NCBI GenBank assembly: GCA_965215385.1
Contig: OZ244059.1
Location: 310,001-374,000, forward strand
From: JAPORY01 sp965215385
Lineage (GTDB): Bacteria > Pseudomonadota > Alphaproteobacteria > Rhodobacterales > Rhodobacteraceae
Length of the DNA stretch: 64,000 bases
Direction: 5' to 3'
This document shows positions 48,129-58,031 of the stretch, piece after piece (the stretch's first letter is position 1; every line of letters begins with the position of its first letter). The notes below the pieces were generated by a model, which was given only the letters and a program-made list of their open reading frames with translations, was not told the DNA's origin and ran no database searches. The position numbers and the translations under genes are program-made.

Positions 48129-48848
48129 ATGCTTAAACTGCTCCCCATTCTGCTAGCACTACTCTACGGTTTGCTGCTCTACCACTTCTCGGCCTGGCGC
48201 ACACGTAGAGAACTACAAGCCCAGTCAAAACTGCTTACCGATAAGCGACTAACATCGGAAATAGACAGGCTCGCGCAAACCTTAAATTTCAAAGAAATCA
48301 AAGTGTTTGTTTACGACATTGATCCGGTCAATGGCCTCGCCGCTCCTGACGGCAAAATATACATCACCCGTGGTCTGTACGAGAAGTTTCTGAACGCTGA
48401 CTTTACCGCCGCAGAAATAGCAAGCGTCGTTGCTCATGAATTAGGACATGTCGCACTTAATCACTCTCGTCGACGCATGATTGACTTTTCAGGACAAAAC
48501 GCGTTGCGAGCCGCCCTCGGCATGGTCTTGGTAAGGTTTTTACCGGGCATCGGAGTTTGGGTGGCTAATGGATTAATGACCTTACTTATCGCAAGACTGT
48601 CACGCGGCGACGAGTATGAAGCCGACGCTTACGCCGCAGCACTCCTAACCAAAGCGGGCATCGGCATTGGGCCACAAATTTCGCTCCTGCGCAAATTGGA
48701 CGAAGTAGCACGCGGATCTCGTCGAACCCCTCCAGCTTGGTTGATGAGCCACCCCAAAACAACGCAACGGATCGAGGCTTTGGAAAAGCTAAGAGCAAAA
48801 TGGCGTCCCCGAGTCTCGTCGTCGCCACAAGATGACAACCGTGACTAG
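48129..48848 (+). CDS. M48-family zinc metallopeptidase
   Basis: Membrane-anchored peptidase of 239 residues. One hydrophobic N-terminal segment (4-21), then the catalytic HELGH (H103-E104-H107) in SVVAHELGHVALNH, a second hydrophobic stretch (about 140-160), and the third zinc ligand in RGDEYEADAYA. Members act in envelope protein quality control. All zinc ligands are there, so it should be active. Stands alone; divergent from the cysE side. Confidence 0.88.
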   Translation: MLKLLPILLALLYGLLLYHFSAWRTRRELQAQSKLLTDKRLTSEIDRLAQTLNFKEIKVFVYDIDPVNGLAAPDGKIYITRGLYEKFLNADFTAAEIASVVAHELGHVALNHSRRRMIDFSGQNALRAALGMVLVRFLPGIGVWVANGLMTLLIARLSRGDEYEADAYAAALLTKAGIGIGPQISLLRKLDEVARGSRRTPPAWLMSHPKTTQRIEALEKLRAKWRPRVSSSPQDDNRD

Positions 48849-48947
48849 TCCGAGCTCGGATCGACTGAAATACTCCCGAGCTTTTGCGGTTGCCGACTTA
48901 AATCCCAGAGATTTGCAACTAAGTTGATCAATACCGCATCGGAGAGT

Positions 48948-49220
48948 TCAACGCTCCCTTCTTGAGGTCTTGCGGCGGCGTCTAACGAGGGCTGCGCCAG
49001 TAAGGCCGTCACGAATTAAACGTGTCATCGGATGATGAAAATTTTCGTTCTCATAATTTTGCCGCAATTCTTCTAAAGCCACGGCGACATCCATACCCTC
49101 AGGAAGGCTAAGTGCCCAGTCCAAGAAAATCGTCCGACATTCTTCTGGAGAAATTTTCGCAATCCGATAACTCTCATAGATCAAACCCTTGGGATCGCAC
49201 GCAAGCCCGCCTTTAGCCAT
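48948..49220 (-). CDS. small conserved-looking protein downstream of glnE
   Basis: Protein of 90 residues of unknown function. It begins AKGGLACDPKGLIYESYRIA, contains ECRTIFLDWALSLPEGMD and ends in a very basic tail. Its start overlaps the end of glnE by 8 bases (ATG at 49220), and the same short gene accompanies glnE in other alphaproteobacteria as far as I recall, which supports it being real. No catalytic motif or membrane segment. Confidence 0.7.
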   Translation of the reverse strand: MAKGGLACDPKGLIYESYRIAKISPEECRTIFLDWALSLPEGMDVAVALEELRQNYENENFHHPMTRLIRDGLTGAALVRRRRKTSRRER

Positions 49221-51999
49221 CCCCTACCCCTCTGGCGACGATTTCATCCACAGTGATTGCGGTTTGTTTGAACGTATTCTGAAGTTTCGTCTGAAGTTGA
49301 TCAATAGTCGAAACGCCAGCAATACGGGCTAAGAATGCAGCACCGCCGCCGCTTGGGGCCGGGTCTGACTTGGGCGTGGCAACTAACAGGCGCATAGCAA
49401 AAATTACCTTCAAGTAGAGCCAGTATGATGTTGACAAGGCTTCAGCCTCGGAAGCCATCAACCAATTCGCGTCAACACTATTTGCAAATGCAGCTTCCAC
49501 CTCTCGGTCTGGTTTGCCGGAAATTAACGTCCCCGCTTGCGCAATCAAGTCCAAATCCTGAAGTCTGCCCGAGCCAAACTTCGTATCCCAAATGCTGGTA
49601 GGTTTCTTTTCGGTATTGAGGCGTCGGCGCATATCTTGAATTGCTTTGGCAACGGTGTTTCGATCTTGCGGTCGGGAGAGAAGGACCTGACGAAAGTCTT
49701 CGATTTCATCCCCAAGGTCGCCCGGCGCGGCAACGATCCGTCCCAGCGACAGAGCCATGTGTTCCCATACCCACGCTTCATTGCGTTGATAATCCTTAAA
49801 GCTAACAAGATTGGTTGCCACTGGTCCCTGATTTCCCGAAGGTCGTAGCCGCATATCAACGGCGTAAAGCTTCCCTTGACTTGTGGGAGCACTTAATGCC
49901 GTGATCAAAGCCTTTGTCAGATTGGCGTAATAGTTTCTTGTGGCTAACGGCTTCGGACCGTCCGAGATGTCGACACCCGCGTGATCATAGATCAGGATGA
50001 TATCTAAGTCGGAACTTGCGGTCATGCGGCGTGATCCCAAAGAACCCATGCCCATAACTGCGGCGCCACGCCCCGGCGGGCGTCCATGCCGAATGGAAAA
50101 CTGGTCAATTACCACTGGCATCATCGCCCGAATCACTGCTGTAGCTAAATCGGCGTAGTGTTCGCCTACTTGATGATTCTCAATTAACCCGCGCAAATGA
50201 TGAACACCAATTCGAAAATGCCATTCCTTCGTCCAAGATCGAGCGGCGTCTAACTTGCCTTCGTAGCTATCCTCACGCGCAAGTATCTCGTTCAACGCTT
50301 GCTCTAAGTGGCTACTATTCGGCCAGTCGGCAAAAAAATCCCCGTCAATAACTGCGTCGAACACCGAAGAATTGTGGGACAAATAGCTTGCAAGAGAGGA
50401 CGAGGTGCCCGCGACATCGACTAGTAAATCTAGCAAGCGAGGATTAGCATCAAGCAAGGAAAAAATCTGCGCCCCGGCCGGTAATCCGGATAGAAATCCC
50501 TCGATCGCATTGAACGTCTGCTCTGGACTTGCTGTTTGTTCAATTTTGCTGAGTAACTGCGGCTCTAAGCGATCAAATAATTGTCGAGCCCGTGCCGATT
50601 TGAAAGCAGCGAAGGTCTGCCATCGGTCCATAACGTCGCACGGAACCGTGAGTTCTGCTTCGGGCCTCATATTGCGAGTTTTGGACCGGAAAAAGTTTTC
50701 AATCAGGCCATGTGTATCCTCCAATCTTGTCCGCAAACCATCCAACAACTCAGTCGAATCAGCGGCGGCTAGGCACGCGACTCGCGCAATTGATTCCTGG
50801 TTGGTTGGAAATCTGTGGGTCTGCGCGTCTCGGATCATTTGAATGCGATGTTCGATTTCACGATAAAAGCGATAATGTCGAATGAGCGACGATGCCGCTT
50901 GGCCGGCAACCCAACCGGCGTCCGCAAGTGCGGCTAAACTTGCCGTCGTTGGTGCCAATCGAAGTTTGGGATTGCGCCCACCAGCAATTAACTGCAAAGT
51001 TTGTGTTAGGCATTCGATCTCACGAATTCCGCCAACACCCAACTTAAGATTATGACCAGGCACTTGGACTGAGTTAGTAAAGGCTTTCTGGTCCCGAATA
51101 AGTAGCCGCATATTTTGCGTATCTTCGACGGTGGTAAAATCAAGATGTCGACGCCAGATGAATGGTTTAATTGATTGCAGAAACTTCTGACCAGCTTCGA
51201 AATCTCCCGCACAAACACGGGCCTTAATGAAGGCGGCACGCTCCCAAGTGCGACCAAGACTTTCGTAGTAACGCTCGGCCGCGTCAGTTGACATGACGAT
51301 TGGGGTAACGGCAGGATCGGGTCGTAAACGGAAGTCGGTTCTAAATACATATCCCTCTGGGCCGTGCCGACTGAGTAGGCTACTCATTCGGCGAGTAACC
51401 TTGGTCATCGCCGACTTGACGCTTGGCAATGCCGTTGCAGAATACTTGGTTTCGTCGAACAAACAGATCAAATCGATATCCGACGAGTAATTCAATTCAT
51501 GGGCTCCCATCTTCCCCATCGCGAGCACAAAGAGTCCCGAGCCCGGTAACAACTCACTCGTATCCTTGTTCGAGTCGCCCATCAGCCTTGCCAATGGCTC
51601 TAGCGAAGCAGCTAATGCGACCTGGCAAGACAGGTCAGCAAATTCGGTGAGGGTGGAGGTTACTTGATTGAGAGACCAAGCACCCGCGAGGTCAGCGAGA
51701 CCAATGAGCAGCGCGTGTTTCGACTTTGCTCGCCGCAAAGCTGATTCTAAAGCCTCGGCGGGTATACCCGCAAGTTTCTCGCGCTCGGCCGCTAGAGTTT
51801 GTGACGGACTTTGCAACGCTTCCGGCAACCAGTCAGCCAGAGTCAAGATGAGGTTGTAAAGATAAGGGCTTGATCCACCCGTGCCAGCAATAAGCTTGCT
51901 TATCGTGGGAGATACATCCTTTACGGCATCGCTGGCGATCTTACCTAGTTCGGGATCGAGTGCTCGAGGGAGTCGTTTGATTGTTGCGGAAAAACTCAT
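49213..51999 (-). CDS. glnE: glutamine synthetase adenylyltransferase/adenylyl-removing enzyme
   Basis: Bifunctional regulator of glutamine synthetase, 928 residues. Two nucleotidyltransferase domains are clear: the N-terminal one with SSDIDLICLFDE (adenylyl-removing) and the C-terminal one with SSDLDIILIYDH and GRPPGRGAAVMGMGSLGSRR (adenylylating). Each has the G-S-x-D-x-D type metal triad, so both activities should remain. A central helical domain links them. It is followed by an overlapping small gene. Confidence 0.95.
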   Translation of the reverse strand: MSFSATIKRLPRALDPELGKIASDAVKDVSPTISKLIAGTGGSSPYLYNLILTLADWLPEALQSPSQTLAAEREKLAGIPAEALESALRRAKSKHALLIGLADLAGAWSLNQVTSTLTEFADLSCQVALAASLEPLARLMGDSNKDTSELLPGSGLFVLAMGKMGAHELNYSSDIDLICLFDETKYSATALPSVKSAMTKVTRRMSSLLSRHGPEGYVFRTDFRLRPDPAVTPIVMSTDAAERYYESLGRTWERAAFIKARVCAGDFEAGQKFLQSIKPFIWRRHLDFTTVEDTQNMRLLIRDQKAFTNSVQVPGHNLKLGVGGIREIECLTQTLQLIAGGRNPKLRLAPTTASLAALADAGWVAGQAASSLIRHYRFYREIEHRIQMIRDAQTHRFPTNQESIARVACLAAADSTELLDGLRTRLEDTHGLIENFFRSKTRNMRPEAELTVPCDVMDRWQTFAAFKSARARQLFDRLEPQLLSKIEQTASPEQTFNAIEGFLSGLPAGAQIFSLLDANPRLLDLLVDVAGTSSSLASYLSHNSSVFDAVIDGDFFADWPNSSHLEQALNEILAREDSYEGKLDAARSWTKEWHFRIGVHHLRGLIENHQVGEHYADLATAVIRAMMPVVIDQFSIRHGRPPGRGAAVMGMGSLGSRRMTASSDLDIILIYDHAGVDISDGPKPLATRNYYANLTKALITALSAPTSQGKLYAVDMRLRPSGNQGPVATNLVSFKDYQRNEAWVWEHMALSLGRIVAAPGDLGDEIEDFRQVLLSRPQDRNTVAKAIQDMRRRLNTEKKPTSIWDTKFGSGRLQDLDLIAQAGTLISGKPDREVEAAFANSVDANWLMASEAEALSTSYWLYLKVIFAMRLLVATPKSDPAPSGGGAAFLARIAGVSTIDQLQTKLQNTFKQTAITVDEIVARGVGDG

Positions 52000-52364
52000 T
52001 GGATAATCGGCAGCGGAACGTCATCAAGTCTCTATTCTGATTGTTCGTTATTTTGTTTGCAAGCACTTGGCAAAAGGATCACTGTCGTCCTCACAATAAC
52101 CGCGTCGTTCATGTTTTTGCGTTAGACCGATGGTGACGAACGAGAAATCGGCAACACGGCGAAGTTATTGCGACTTTTTGCCTCATGGTGATAAATCGAC
52201 AGTTATGGGTGGCTTTGTCAGACCAGGTTACACGAGAAGATAATACAATCACGTTTGAAAATGAGCCCATATGAATAACCAAAGTCTGATTTATGGTACA
52301 GTCTTGTGACCAATTCATAACGGATGAACTGATCACTTCAGCGGATTATTCGAGCATACAAACG
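52000..52364. other. divergent region between glnE and bpt
   Basis: About 365 bases with no gene. AT-rich stretches near 52230-52290 may carry the bpt promoter; not resolved. Confidence 0.4.
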
Positions 52365-53171
52365 ATGCCAGACTCACCATTACCGCCCTCGGTCAACTTC
52401 TTTGTTACTCATCCACAACCCTGCCCCTATCTTGAACGCAAAATGGAGCGGCGATTACTCGTGCGGTGTGAAGAAGAAACTCAAGTGGCTGAGGTGCACA
52501 ATTACCTGACGCAACAGGGATTTCGACGCGCCCAAAACACATTGTACCGACCGAGTTGTGCAAACTGTCAAGCCTGTCTGCCGCTACGGATTCGGGTCAA
52601 TGACTTCGTCCCAAGCAAAAGTCAAAAGCGCACGCTGAAAAGGAGCGATCACCTGTCAGCGAGGATCGTCGCGCCGCTTGCCACGGCCGAACTCTATCAG
52701 CTATTTCGAGAGTATATTCTTGTGCGCCACAACGATGGCTCAATGGCCGACATGACCGAGAAAGACTTCATCGAGTGGCTTGAAGATACTGTCGTCCAAA
52801 CTGTCTTGACGGAGTTTCGTGATGCTGGCGAACTTGTGGCTGTTTGCATGAATGATGTCCTAAAGGATGGGCTGAGTATGGTGTATAGTTTTTTTTCACC
52901 GGCGCAATCGCGTCAGTCTCTAGGATTATTCATGATTCTAGATCAAATCCGACACGCCAGTTCGCTGGGACTGAGCTATCTGTACTTGGGCTATTGGGTT
53001 CCGAACAGTCCCAAAATGGCCTATAAGAGCCGATTTTCTGGTTTGGAGATCTACACAGGAAATCAATGGCAACCATTTCGTGCATCCAACAACTACGACG
53101 GTATGGCCGAATTGAGCGCTTCGACCAGTGTAGCTTCACAAGCTGCCGCGCTCCGGCTCCCAAATTTGTGA
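52365..53171 (+). CDS. bpt: bacterial protein aspartate/glutamate leucyltransferase or arginyltransferase
   Basis: N-end-rule transferase of 268 residues that adds leucine (Bpt) or arginine from tRNA to N-terminal Asp/Glu. N-terminal ATE domain with CPYLERKMERRLLV and the cysteine cluster RPSCANCQACLPLRIRV; C-terminal acetyltransferase-like domain with GLSMVYSFFSP and SYLYLGYWVPNSPKMAYKSR. The ATG at 52365 matches the family start; an upstream ATG at 52293 adds 24 residues with no match. Confidence 0.92.
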   Translation: MPDSPLPPSVNFFVTHPQPCPYLERKMERRLLVRCEEETQVAEVHNYLTQQGFRRAQNTLYRPSCANCQACLPLRIRVNDFVPSKSQKRTLKRSDHLSARIVAPLATAELYQLFREYILVRHNDGSMADMTEKDFIEWLEDTVVQTVLTEFRDAGELVAVCMNDVLKDGLSMVYSFFSPAQSRQSLGLFMILDQIRHASSLGLSYLYLGYWVPNSPKMAYKSRFSGLEIYTGNQWQPFRASNNYDGMAELSASTSVASQAAALRLPNL

Positions 53172-53293
53172 GTTGTCACCCTTACCGCAGCCTATGGAGC
53201 CCAGTCGCTGTGCAGCTCAAGTCACCCTATTGGCTAACGCTCACCCATCGTCAGAGTGGCGCAAACTTCATCAAGGAGTGACCCCCAAAACTA

Positions 53294-55651
53294 TCAATTG
53301 ACCCCGATTAAGTTGGGAACGATGGTAACGATGCCAGGGAAGAACCAAAAAATCCCTAGCCCAACGACTTGGATGATCACAAAAGGAATAATTCCCCGAT
53401 AAATATGCGCCGTCGTAATCCCGGCTGGCGCAACGCCGCGCAAATAAAACAAGGCAAATCCGAATGGCGGCGTCAGAAAGGAAGTCTGCAGGTTTACGGC
53501 AATCATGATCGTTACCCACTTTGGATCAAAAGATCCGCCATAAATGACCGGTCCAACAATGGGAATGACGATGTAGATAATTTCAAGAAAATCAAGCACA
53601 AACCCAAGAATAAACAAGACCAGCATTACGATCAAAAAAACCGTATACTCATTGTCAAAACTCTTGAGAAATTGCTGAATATAATGCTCGCCGCCAAACG
53701 AGATTACAACCAGATTCAACAGCTGTGAGCCAATCAATATGGTAAAGACCATCGAGGTAACTTTGGCGGTTTCACGAACAACCGGGCTCAGCACGCCATT
53801 CGAAAACAGCACCCAACAACCAAATAGCAATCCAAACAAAGCATATAGGTAGGCCGAATAGGCTAGAATAAATGCGACCCAACTCTCAAAAGAGACCATT
53901 TCGTTGTTGATTCGAAGATCAAAATTCACGCCGATCAAAATGCAAATGATTATTGCAAAAGCTGACCAAATTATGACGCCGCCAGAGCGTTCTAAATCTT
54001 TCAATTTGCGATAAGCCGCCAGCATGATTGCACCCGCAGCGCCAAGAGCCGCCGCCGGTGTGGGATTGGTAATTCCCCCCAAAATTGACCCCAAAACCGC
54101 AACAATCAGGACCAAGGGCGGAAAAACGACGCGAACAAGGTCGTTGCGCGCCAATCGAATGACCGCATTCTTGCAACCAATGAGAATCAACCCCAGCGGC
54201 AAAGCCAACAGTAACCACGCAACCCCATTCGACATCGCTGGCGAAATCAAAATGATGTCCACCAATATCATCAGCAAGATGCCAATCGCGCCAATCAATA
54301 GTGGCCGCGCGTCCCGTGAAGGCGATACCCCATAAGCGGTGGTCAATATCAACGAAAACAGCACGACAAGAACCGCGACGCCGCTGCCAATTGGTGCGAT
54401 TGCCAAAAGTCGATCTGCCCGCGCCTGCACCAGCTCTTCTTCACTCAGGCGCTCACTTAAAATTGCCCCACCCGCTTCATCAATTTTTGACTGTTCAGCA
54501 ACGGCGGCATCCCAAGCCGCCTGACCGTGCAACGCAATCATCGACTCTCGACACTCCTCGGAGACATTCGTGCGCAGACTCGCCCCCTCACCCACATCAG
54601 AAAACGACGAAATCGTTAAATCTTGACTGCCAATAATATTGACATTGGTGAGCAAAATCGCCCCACCAATGATTAAGATCGGGGCTCCAAGAAACCACGT
54701 AAAGGCTCCCCGGCGCGTCACCGGTTCGGCGTTAGTACTACCCAACGCAACCGCAGGGGCCTTTGACGGATTGAGCAACGCAAATCCAAAAGCGTATAAG
54801 GCATACAGTACGGCGAGCAAAATCCCCGGTAACAATGCCGCCTGAAATAACGTGCCAACTGAAACGACCGCCGGCTCTCCGAGATAAGTCAAGGCGTCTG
54901 AACAACCCACTGACTGCGCCCGTGCTTCTTGCGCCGTCGAGTATAAGTCACCGGCCAGGGTGCCGAGTAAGACGATCACAATAGACGGCGGAATAATTTG
55001 TCCTAAAGTGCCGGACGCGGCGATGACACCCGTTGCTAACTCGGGAGAGTAGTTGTTGCGCAACATGGTGGGCAGCGCCAACAACCCCATAGTCACAACC
55101 GTTGCACCGACGATTCCCGTCGAAGCTGCCAAAAAAGCCCCAACAAAAACGATTGAGACGGCCAAACCGCCTGGCAACGGTCCGAAAACGCGTGCCATCG
55201 TGGTCAAGAGATCGTTCGCGATCCGAGATCGTTCGAGCGTGATTCCCATCAGAACAAACATGAGAACCGCTAGCAAGGTTTCAATCGAAGCCCCCGCCAA
55301 GACGCGCTCGTTAATTCGGTTGACAATAAAGGAAATGTTGCGATCGAGGGCAACCTCCCAACCACTCGGAAAGACTGGAACCTCAATGCGCGGCAATTCA
55401 GGATATCGAAACACCGATATGTCGGAGATCTTTACTCCCGCGGAAATTAAATCGGCATAGGCCGCACTTGAGGTGTCAATAGCATGATGAATAAGCAAGC
55501 CCGCATTGTCGAGAACGGCGATCAGGGCAAATGCAATAATCCCCGAGCCGCCAATCGCAAAAGCGACTGGAAAGCCAGAGAGAATACCACCAAACAAAAG
55601 AAGGAAGACTATAATTAAACCAACTTCAACGCCATCAAGACCAAAGAGCAT
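53294..55651 (-). CDS. dctM: TRAP transporter large permease, long form
   Basis: Channel-forming subunit of a tripartite ATP-independent periplasmic transporter, 785 residues, almost twice the usual 430. The N-terminal part (about 1-280) and C-terminal part (about 590-785) carry the DctM features, including LAASTGIVGATVVTMGLLAL, GTLGQIIPPSIVIVLLG and the ending LNLQTSFLTPPFGFALFYLR. Between them are an extra soluble loop (about 330-410, with SDVGEGASLRTNVSEEC) and several more membrane segments. Such long forms exist in marine proteobacteria. Follows dctQ by 32 bases in the order dctP–dctQ–dctM. Confidence 0.92.
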   Translation of the reverse strand: MLFGLDGVEVGLIIVFLLLFGGILSGFPVAFAIGGSGIIAFALIAVLDNAGLLIHHAIDTSSAAYADLISAGVKISDISVFRYPELPRIEVPVFPSGWEVALDRNISFIVNRINERVLAGASIETLLAVLMFVLMGITLERSRIANDLLTTMARVFGPLPGGLAVSIVFVGAFLAASTGIVGATVVTMGLLALPTMLRNNYSPELATGVIAASGTLGQIIPPSIVIVLLGTLAGDLYSTAQEARAQSVGCSDALTYLGEPAVVSVGTLFQAALLPGILLAVLYALYAFGFALLNPSKAPAVALGSTNAEPVTRRGAFTWFLGAPILIIGGAILLTNVNIIGSQDLTISSFSDVGEGASLRTNVSEECRESMIALHGQAAWDAAVAEQSKIDEAGGAILSERLSEEELVQARADRLLAIAPIGSGVAVLVVLFSLILTTAYGVSPSRDARPLLIGAIGILLMILVDIILISPAMSNGVAWLLLALPLGLILIGCKNAVIRLARNDLVRVVFPPLVLIVAVLGSILGGITNPTPAAALGAAGAIMLAAYRKLKDLERSGGVIIWSAFAIIICILIGVNFDLRINNEMVSFESWVAFILAYSAYLYALFGLLFGCWVLFSNGVLSPVVRETAKVTSMVFTILIGSQLLNLVVISFGGEHYIQQFLKSFDNEYTVFLIVMLVLFILGFVLDFLEIIYIVIPIVGPVIYGGSFDPKWVTIMIAVNLQTSFLTPPFGFALFYLRGVAPAGITTAHIYRGIIPFVIIQVVGLGIFWFFPGIVTIVPNLIGVN

Positions 55652-55683
55652 GTTCTCTATCCGTAAGCCGCCACAAAATTAAT

Positions 55684-56598
55684 CTAAGCGACTTCCTCCT
55701 CCCCCAAAGAATCTTTGTCTAAGAATCGATCCTGACTGGCCTCGCCTTCACGCCACTCACAGTACGAACGGAAAAAAAATGCGACGGCGTGGATAAACAC
55801 CATCGCCGCAAAGGCACACAACAACACCTTAAACAGAAAATATCCATTAAACCCGTTTGGGCTAAAACCGATCGTTTCGACATTCCAGCGAAAAGCTTGC
55901 GACTTTGACAATAAACGTTCGAGCGAATCCGAGGCCGATGGCTTTGGTACAATCAAATGCCGCCACAAGAAGAACCACCCATACATCCACGTGATGATCG
56001 CCATCGGCACCATAAACAGCAGGCAACCAAACATATCGATGATTTTCTTGGTTCGGAATTTGACATTCGCGTAGAACAAATCAACGCGAACATGCCCCCC
56101 TTGCACAAAGGTGTAGGTGCAGCATAACGCAACAACCATCGCGTTATAGAGTTTTAATTCCTCGGCGAACCAACTAATGTCGAATTGAATTGGAATGCCG
56201 AATCCAATCGAAATATCGGGACGAGCAAACACCCGCTGGATCATGACGATGATCACTTGCTGGATCACCATGATGAGACCCGCCCAAGCGAAAAATCGTC
56301 CAGTCGTATTCGCAAACCCTTCTAAACCGCGAACAACGGTCCACAGGAATGTTCGCTTCCATACGCCGAGCAGGAAAATGCTCAGCACCGTCGTCAACAC
56401 GACAAAGAAAAACTCGACCGACGCGCCGTAATAGACGAAGCGCATTACCGCCTGTTTGTCAGACCAATCTAACCACGAGAGCGGTTGCGAGACGGCCGCG
56501 ACAAAATTGTAAAAAGATAGGCCGATTTGGGTTACAAACCAGATGGCACCGTCGACCACGGCGTATAGCCCGTTAACCCCTAAGGGAGAGTCGTCCAT
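55684..56598 (-). CDS. dctQ: TRAP transporter small permease
   Basis: Four-helix membrane subunit, 304 residues, larger than the typical 160-200 but with the DctQ core in the middle (FARPDISIGFGIPIQFDISW to GGHVRVDLFYANVKFRTKKI). Extra N- and C-terminal segments each carry additional hydrophobic stretches, matching the long form of DctM. The ATG at 56598 has GGGAGG just upstream. Lies between dctP (137-base gap) and dctM. Confidence 0.88.
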   Translation of the reverse strand: MDDSPLGVNGLYAVVDGAIWFVTQIGLSFYNFVAAVSQPLSWLDWSDKQAVMRFVYYGASVEFFFVVLTTVLSIFLLGVWKRTFLWTVVRGLEGFANTTGRFFAWAGLIMVIQQVIIVMIQRVFARPDISIGFGIPIQFDISWFAEELKLYNAMVVALCCTYTFVQGGHVRVDLFYANVKFRTKKIIDMFGCLLFMVPMAIITWMYGWFFLWRHLIVPKPSASDSLERLLSKSQAFRWNVETIGFSPNGFNGYFLFKVLLCAFAAMVFIHAVAFFFRSYCEWREGEASQDRFLDKDSLGEEEVA

Positions 56599-56735
56599 CA
56601 AGCCTCCCTACTTGCGTTAAGGTCGCTGTTGAGCGCATCGGCTGTGTGCTCTGCCGCCTTCCGCTTAGAATAGAACCAGCAAGCGAGGCCAGCAAAAGCC
56701 GACCTCGCAAATAATTCGTTTGCTCGAATGTTGCG

Positions 56736-57815
56736 TTATCCAAGCACCCGGTCGCGCTGACTGACGTACACGCCCGAAGACTGCTGCAGCCAGCCCGATG
56801 AAGCACGCATGGATGGAATTGCGCTGTCATAGATTTTCTTGAACAGCTCATCACCCATGTTCTCATTGAGAACTTCTTGCGCCGCTTGTCCGAACGCATC
56901 CCAGACGCTATCGGGGAAGGTCGCTACCTTTACGCCCGCAGCTTGTAAGCGCTGCAACGCCGCACCATTGTTCGCCAAGAACTGCGACAACGACCACTGA
57001 TGCGCCTCACCAGCGGCAACCTCAATGATTTTTTGATGCGCTGGACTCAAGCTCTCAAATACTTCAAGATTGGTGGCAAGGGACAGAGCCGCTCCCGGTT
57101 CATGATATCCAGCAGCATAGTAGATTTTGGTGATTTCTTGGAAACCAGCCTTTTCGTCCGCCCATGGACCGATCCACTCGGTGCCATCAATAGCTCCCTG
57201 TGCGAGCGCCTGATAGACCTCAGCACCCGGAATATTTTGCACCGACGCCCCTAACTTTCCAAGGGCAGCCCCACCAAGTCCCGGCATTCGGAATTTTAGA
57301 CCGACGAAGTCTTCGGGGCTGGTGATTTCCTTTTTGAACCAACCACCAGCTTGGGCACCGGTATTGCCAGCAATGAACGACTTGAGGCCAAAGATTGCGC
57401 CGAGTTCATTGTGCAACTCATGGCCGTCGTTGTGATAGTACCAGTTGACCAACTCTTGTGCTGTCATTCCGAACGGAACTGCGGTAAAGAACGCGTACGC
57501 TGGATGTTGACTCAGGAAGTAATAATCAGCTCCATGATACATGTCGGCTTGCCCTGACGTAACAGCGTCAAAGACTTCGAAGGCCCCAACGAGTTCTCCC
57601 GCAGCCTTCAGATCGATCGTCAGAGACCCATCGGACATTGCAGTGATATTGTTAGCCACCCGCTCGGCGGCATCATGAACGCCAGCTAATCCTCTTCCCC
57701 AGGTCGTAACCAGAGTAAGGGTACGGTTACCCTGCGCGTAAGCCGGAGCCGCAAGTGTTGCTGACGCCGCTGCTCCGCCCAAAGCAGTCGATTTTAGAAA
57801 TTTACGACGATCCAT
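56736..57815 (-). CDS. dctP: TRAP substrate-binding protein, TakP/lactate-type
   Basis: Periplasmic binding protein of 359 residues. Tat-type signal MDRRKFLKSTALGGAAAS with cleavage after AYA (about residue 27). The conserved substrate arginine is in GLKFRMPGLGG, and GTEWIGPWADEKAGFQE matches the metal/substrate-binding stretch of 2-oxoacid and lactate TRAP proteins (TakP-like). Substrate is therefore most likely a small monocarboxylate or 2-oxoacid, by family similarity only. GGGAGGACGAA precedes the ATG. First gene of dctPQM, divergent from a histidine kinase gene. Confidence 0.92.
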   Translation of the reverse strand: MDRRKFLKSTALGGAAASATLAAPAYAQGNRTLTLVTTWGRGLAGVHDAAERVANNITAMSDGSLTIDLKAAGELVGAFEVFDAVTSGQADMYHGADYYFLSQHPAYAFFTAVPFGMTAQELVNWYYHNDGHELHNELGAIFGLKSFIAGNTGAQAGGWFKKEITSPEDFVGLKFRMPGLGGAALGKLGASVQNIPGAEVYQALAQGAIDGTEWIGPWADEKAGFQEITKIYYAAGYHEPGAALSLATNLEVFESLSPAHQKIIEVAAGEAHQWSLSQFLANNGAALQRLQAAGVKVATFPDSVWDAFGQAAQEVLNENMGDELFKKIYDSAIPSMRASSGWLQQSSGVYVSQRDRVLG

Positions 57816-57841
57816 TTCGTCCTCCCCATTAATTTCAGTTG

Positions 57842-57920
57842 GTTTGGCGCAAGTGCCAAACAGCGATAAAAACAGTGATTGTATTGATTATTGACCGATT
57901 GTGAATACCAAGTTATTGGT
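57842..57920. promoter_or_regulatory. two inverted repeats between dctP and the histidine kinase
   Basis: GTTTGGC-N6-GCCAAAC (57842-57861) is a perfect 7-base-arm repeat 27 bases before the dctP ATG; ACCAA-GTTA-TTGGT (57907-57920) is a second. Both share CCAA/TTGG. They may be sites for the neighbouring NarL-type response regulator controlling dctPQM; not proven. Confidence 0.45.
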
Positions 57921-58031
57921 AGATTTCGATGTTTTTGCATGGAAATTGGCTTTTTTTGACGAGAGAGCCACTCGGTAAAATCTTTGGTTATATTTTACTG
58001 CCGGCCAATTGTCGGCACTGACGGCGTTATT

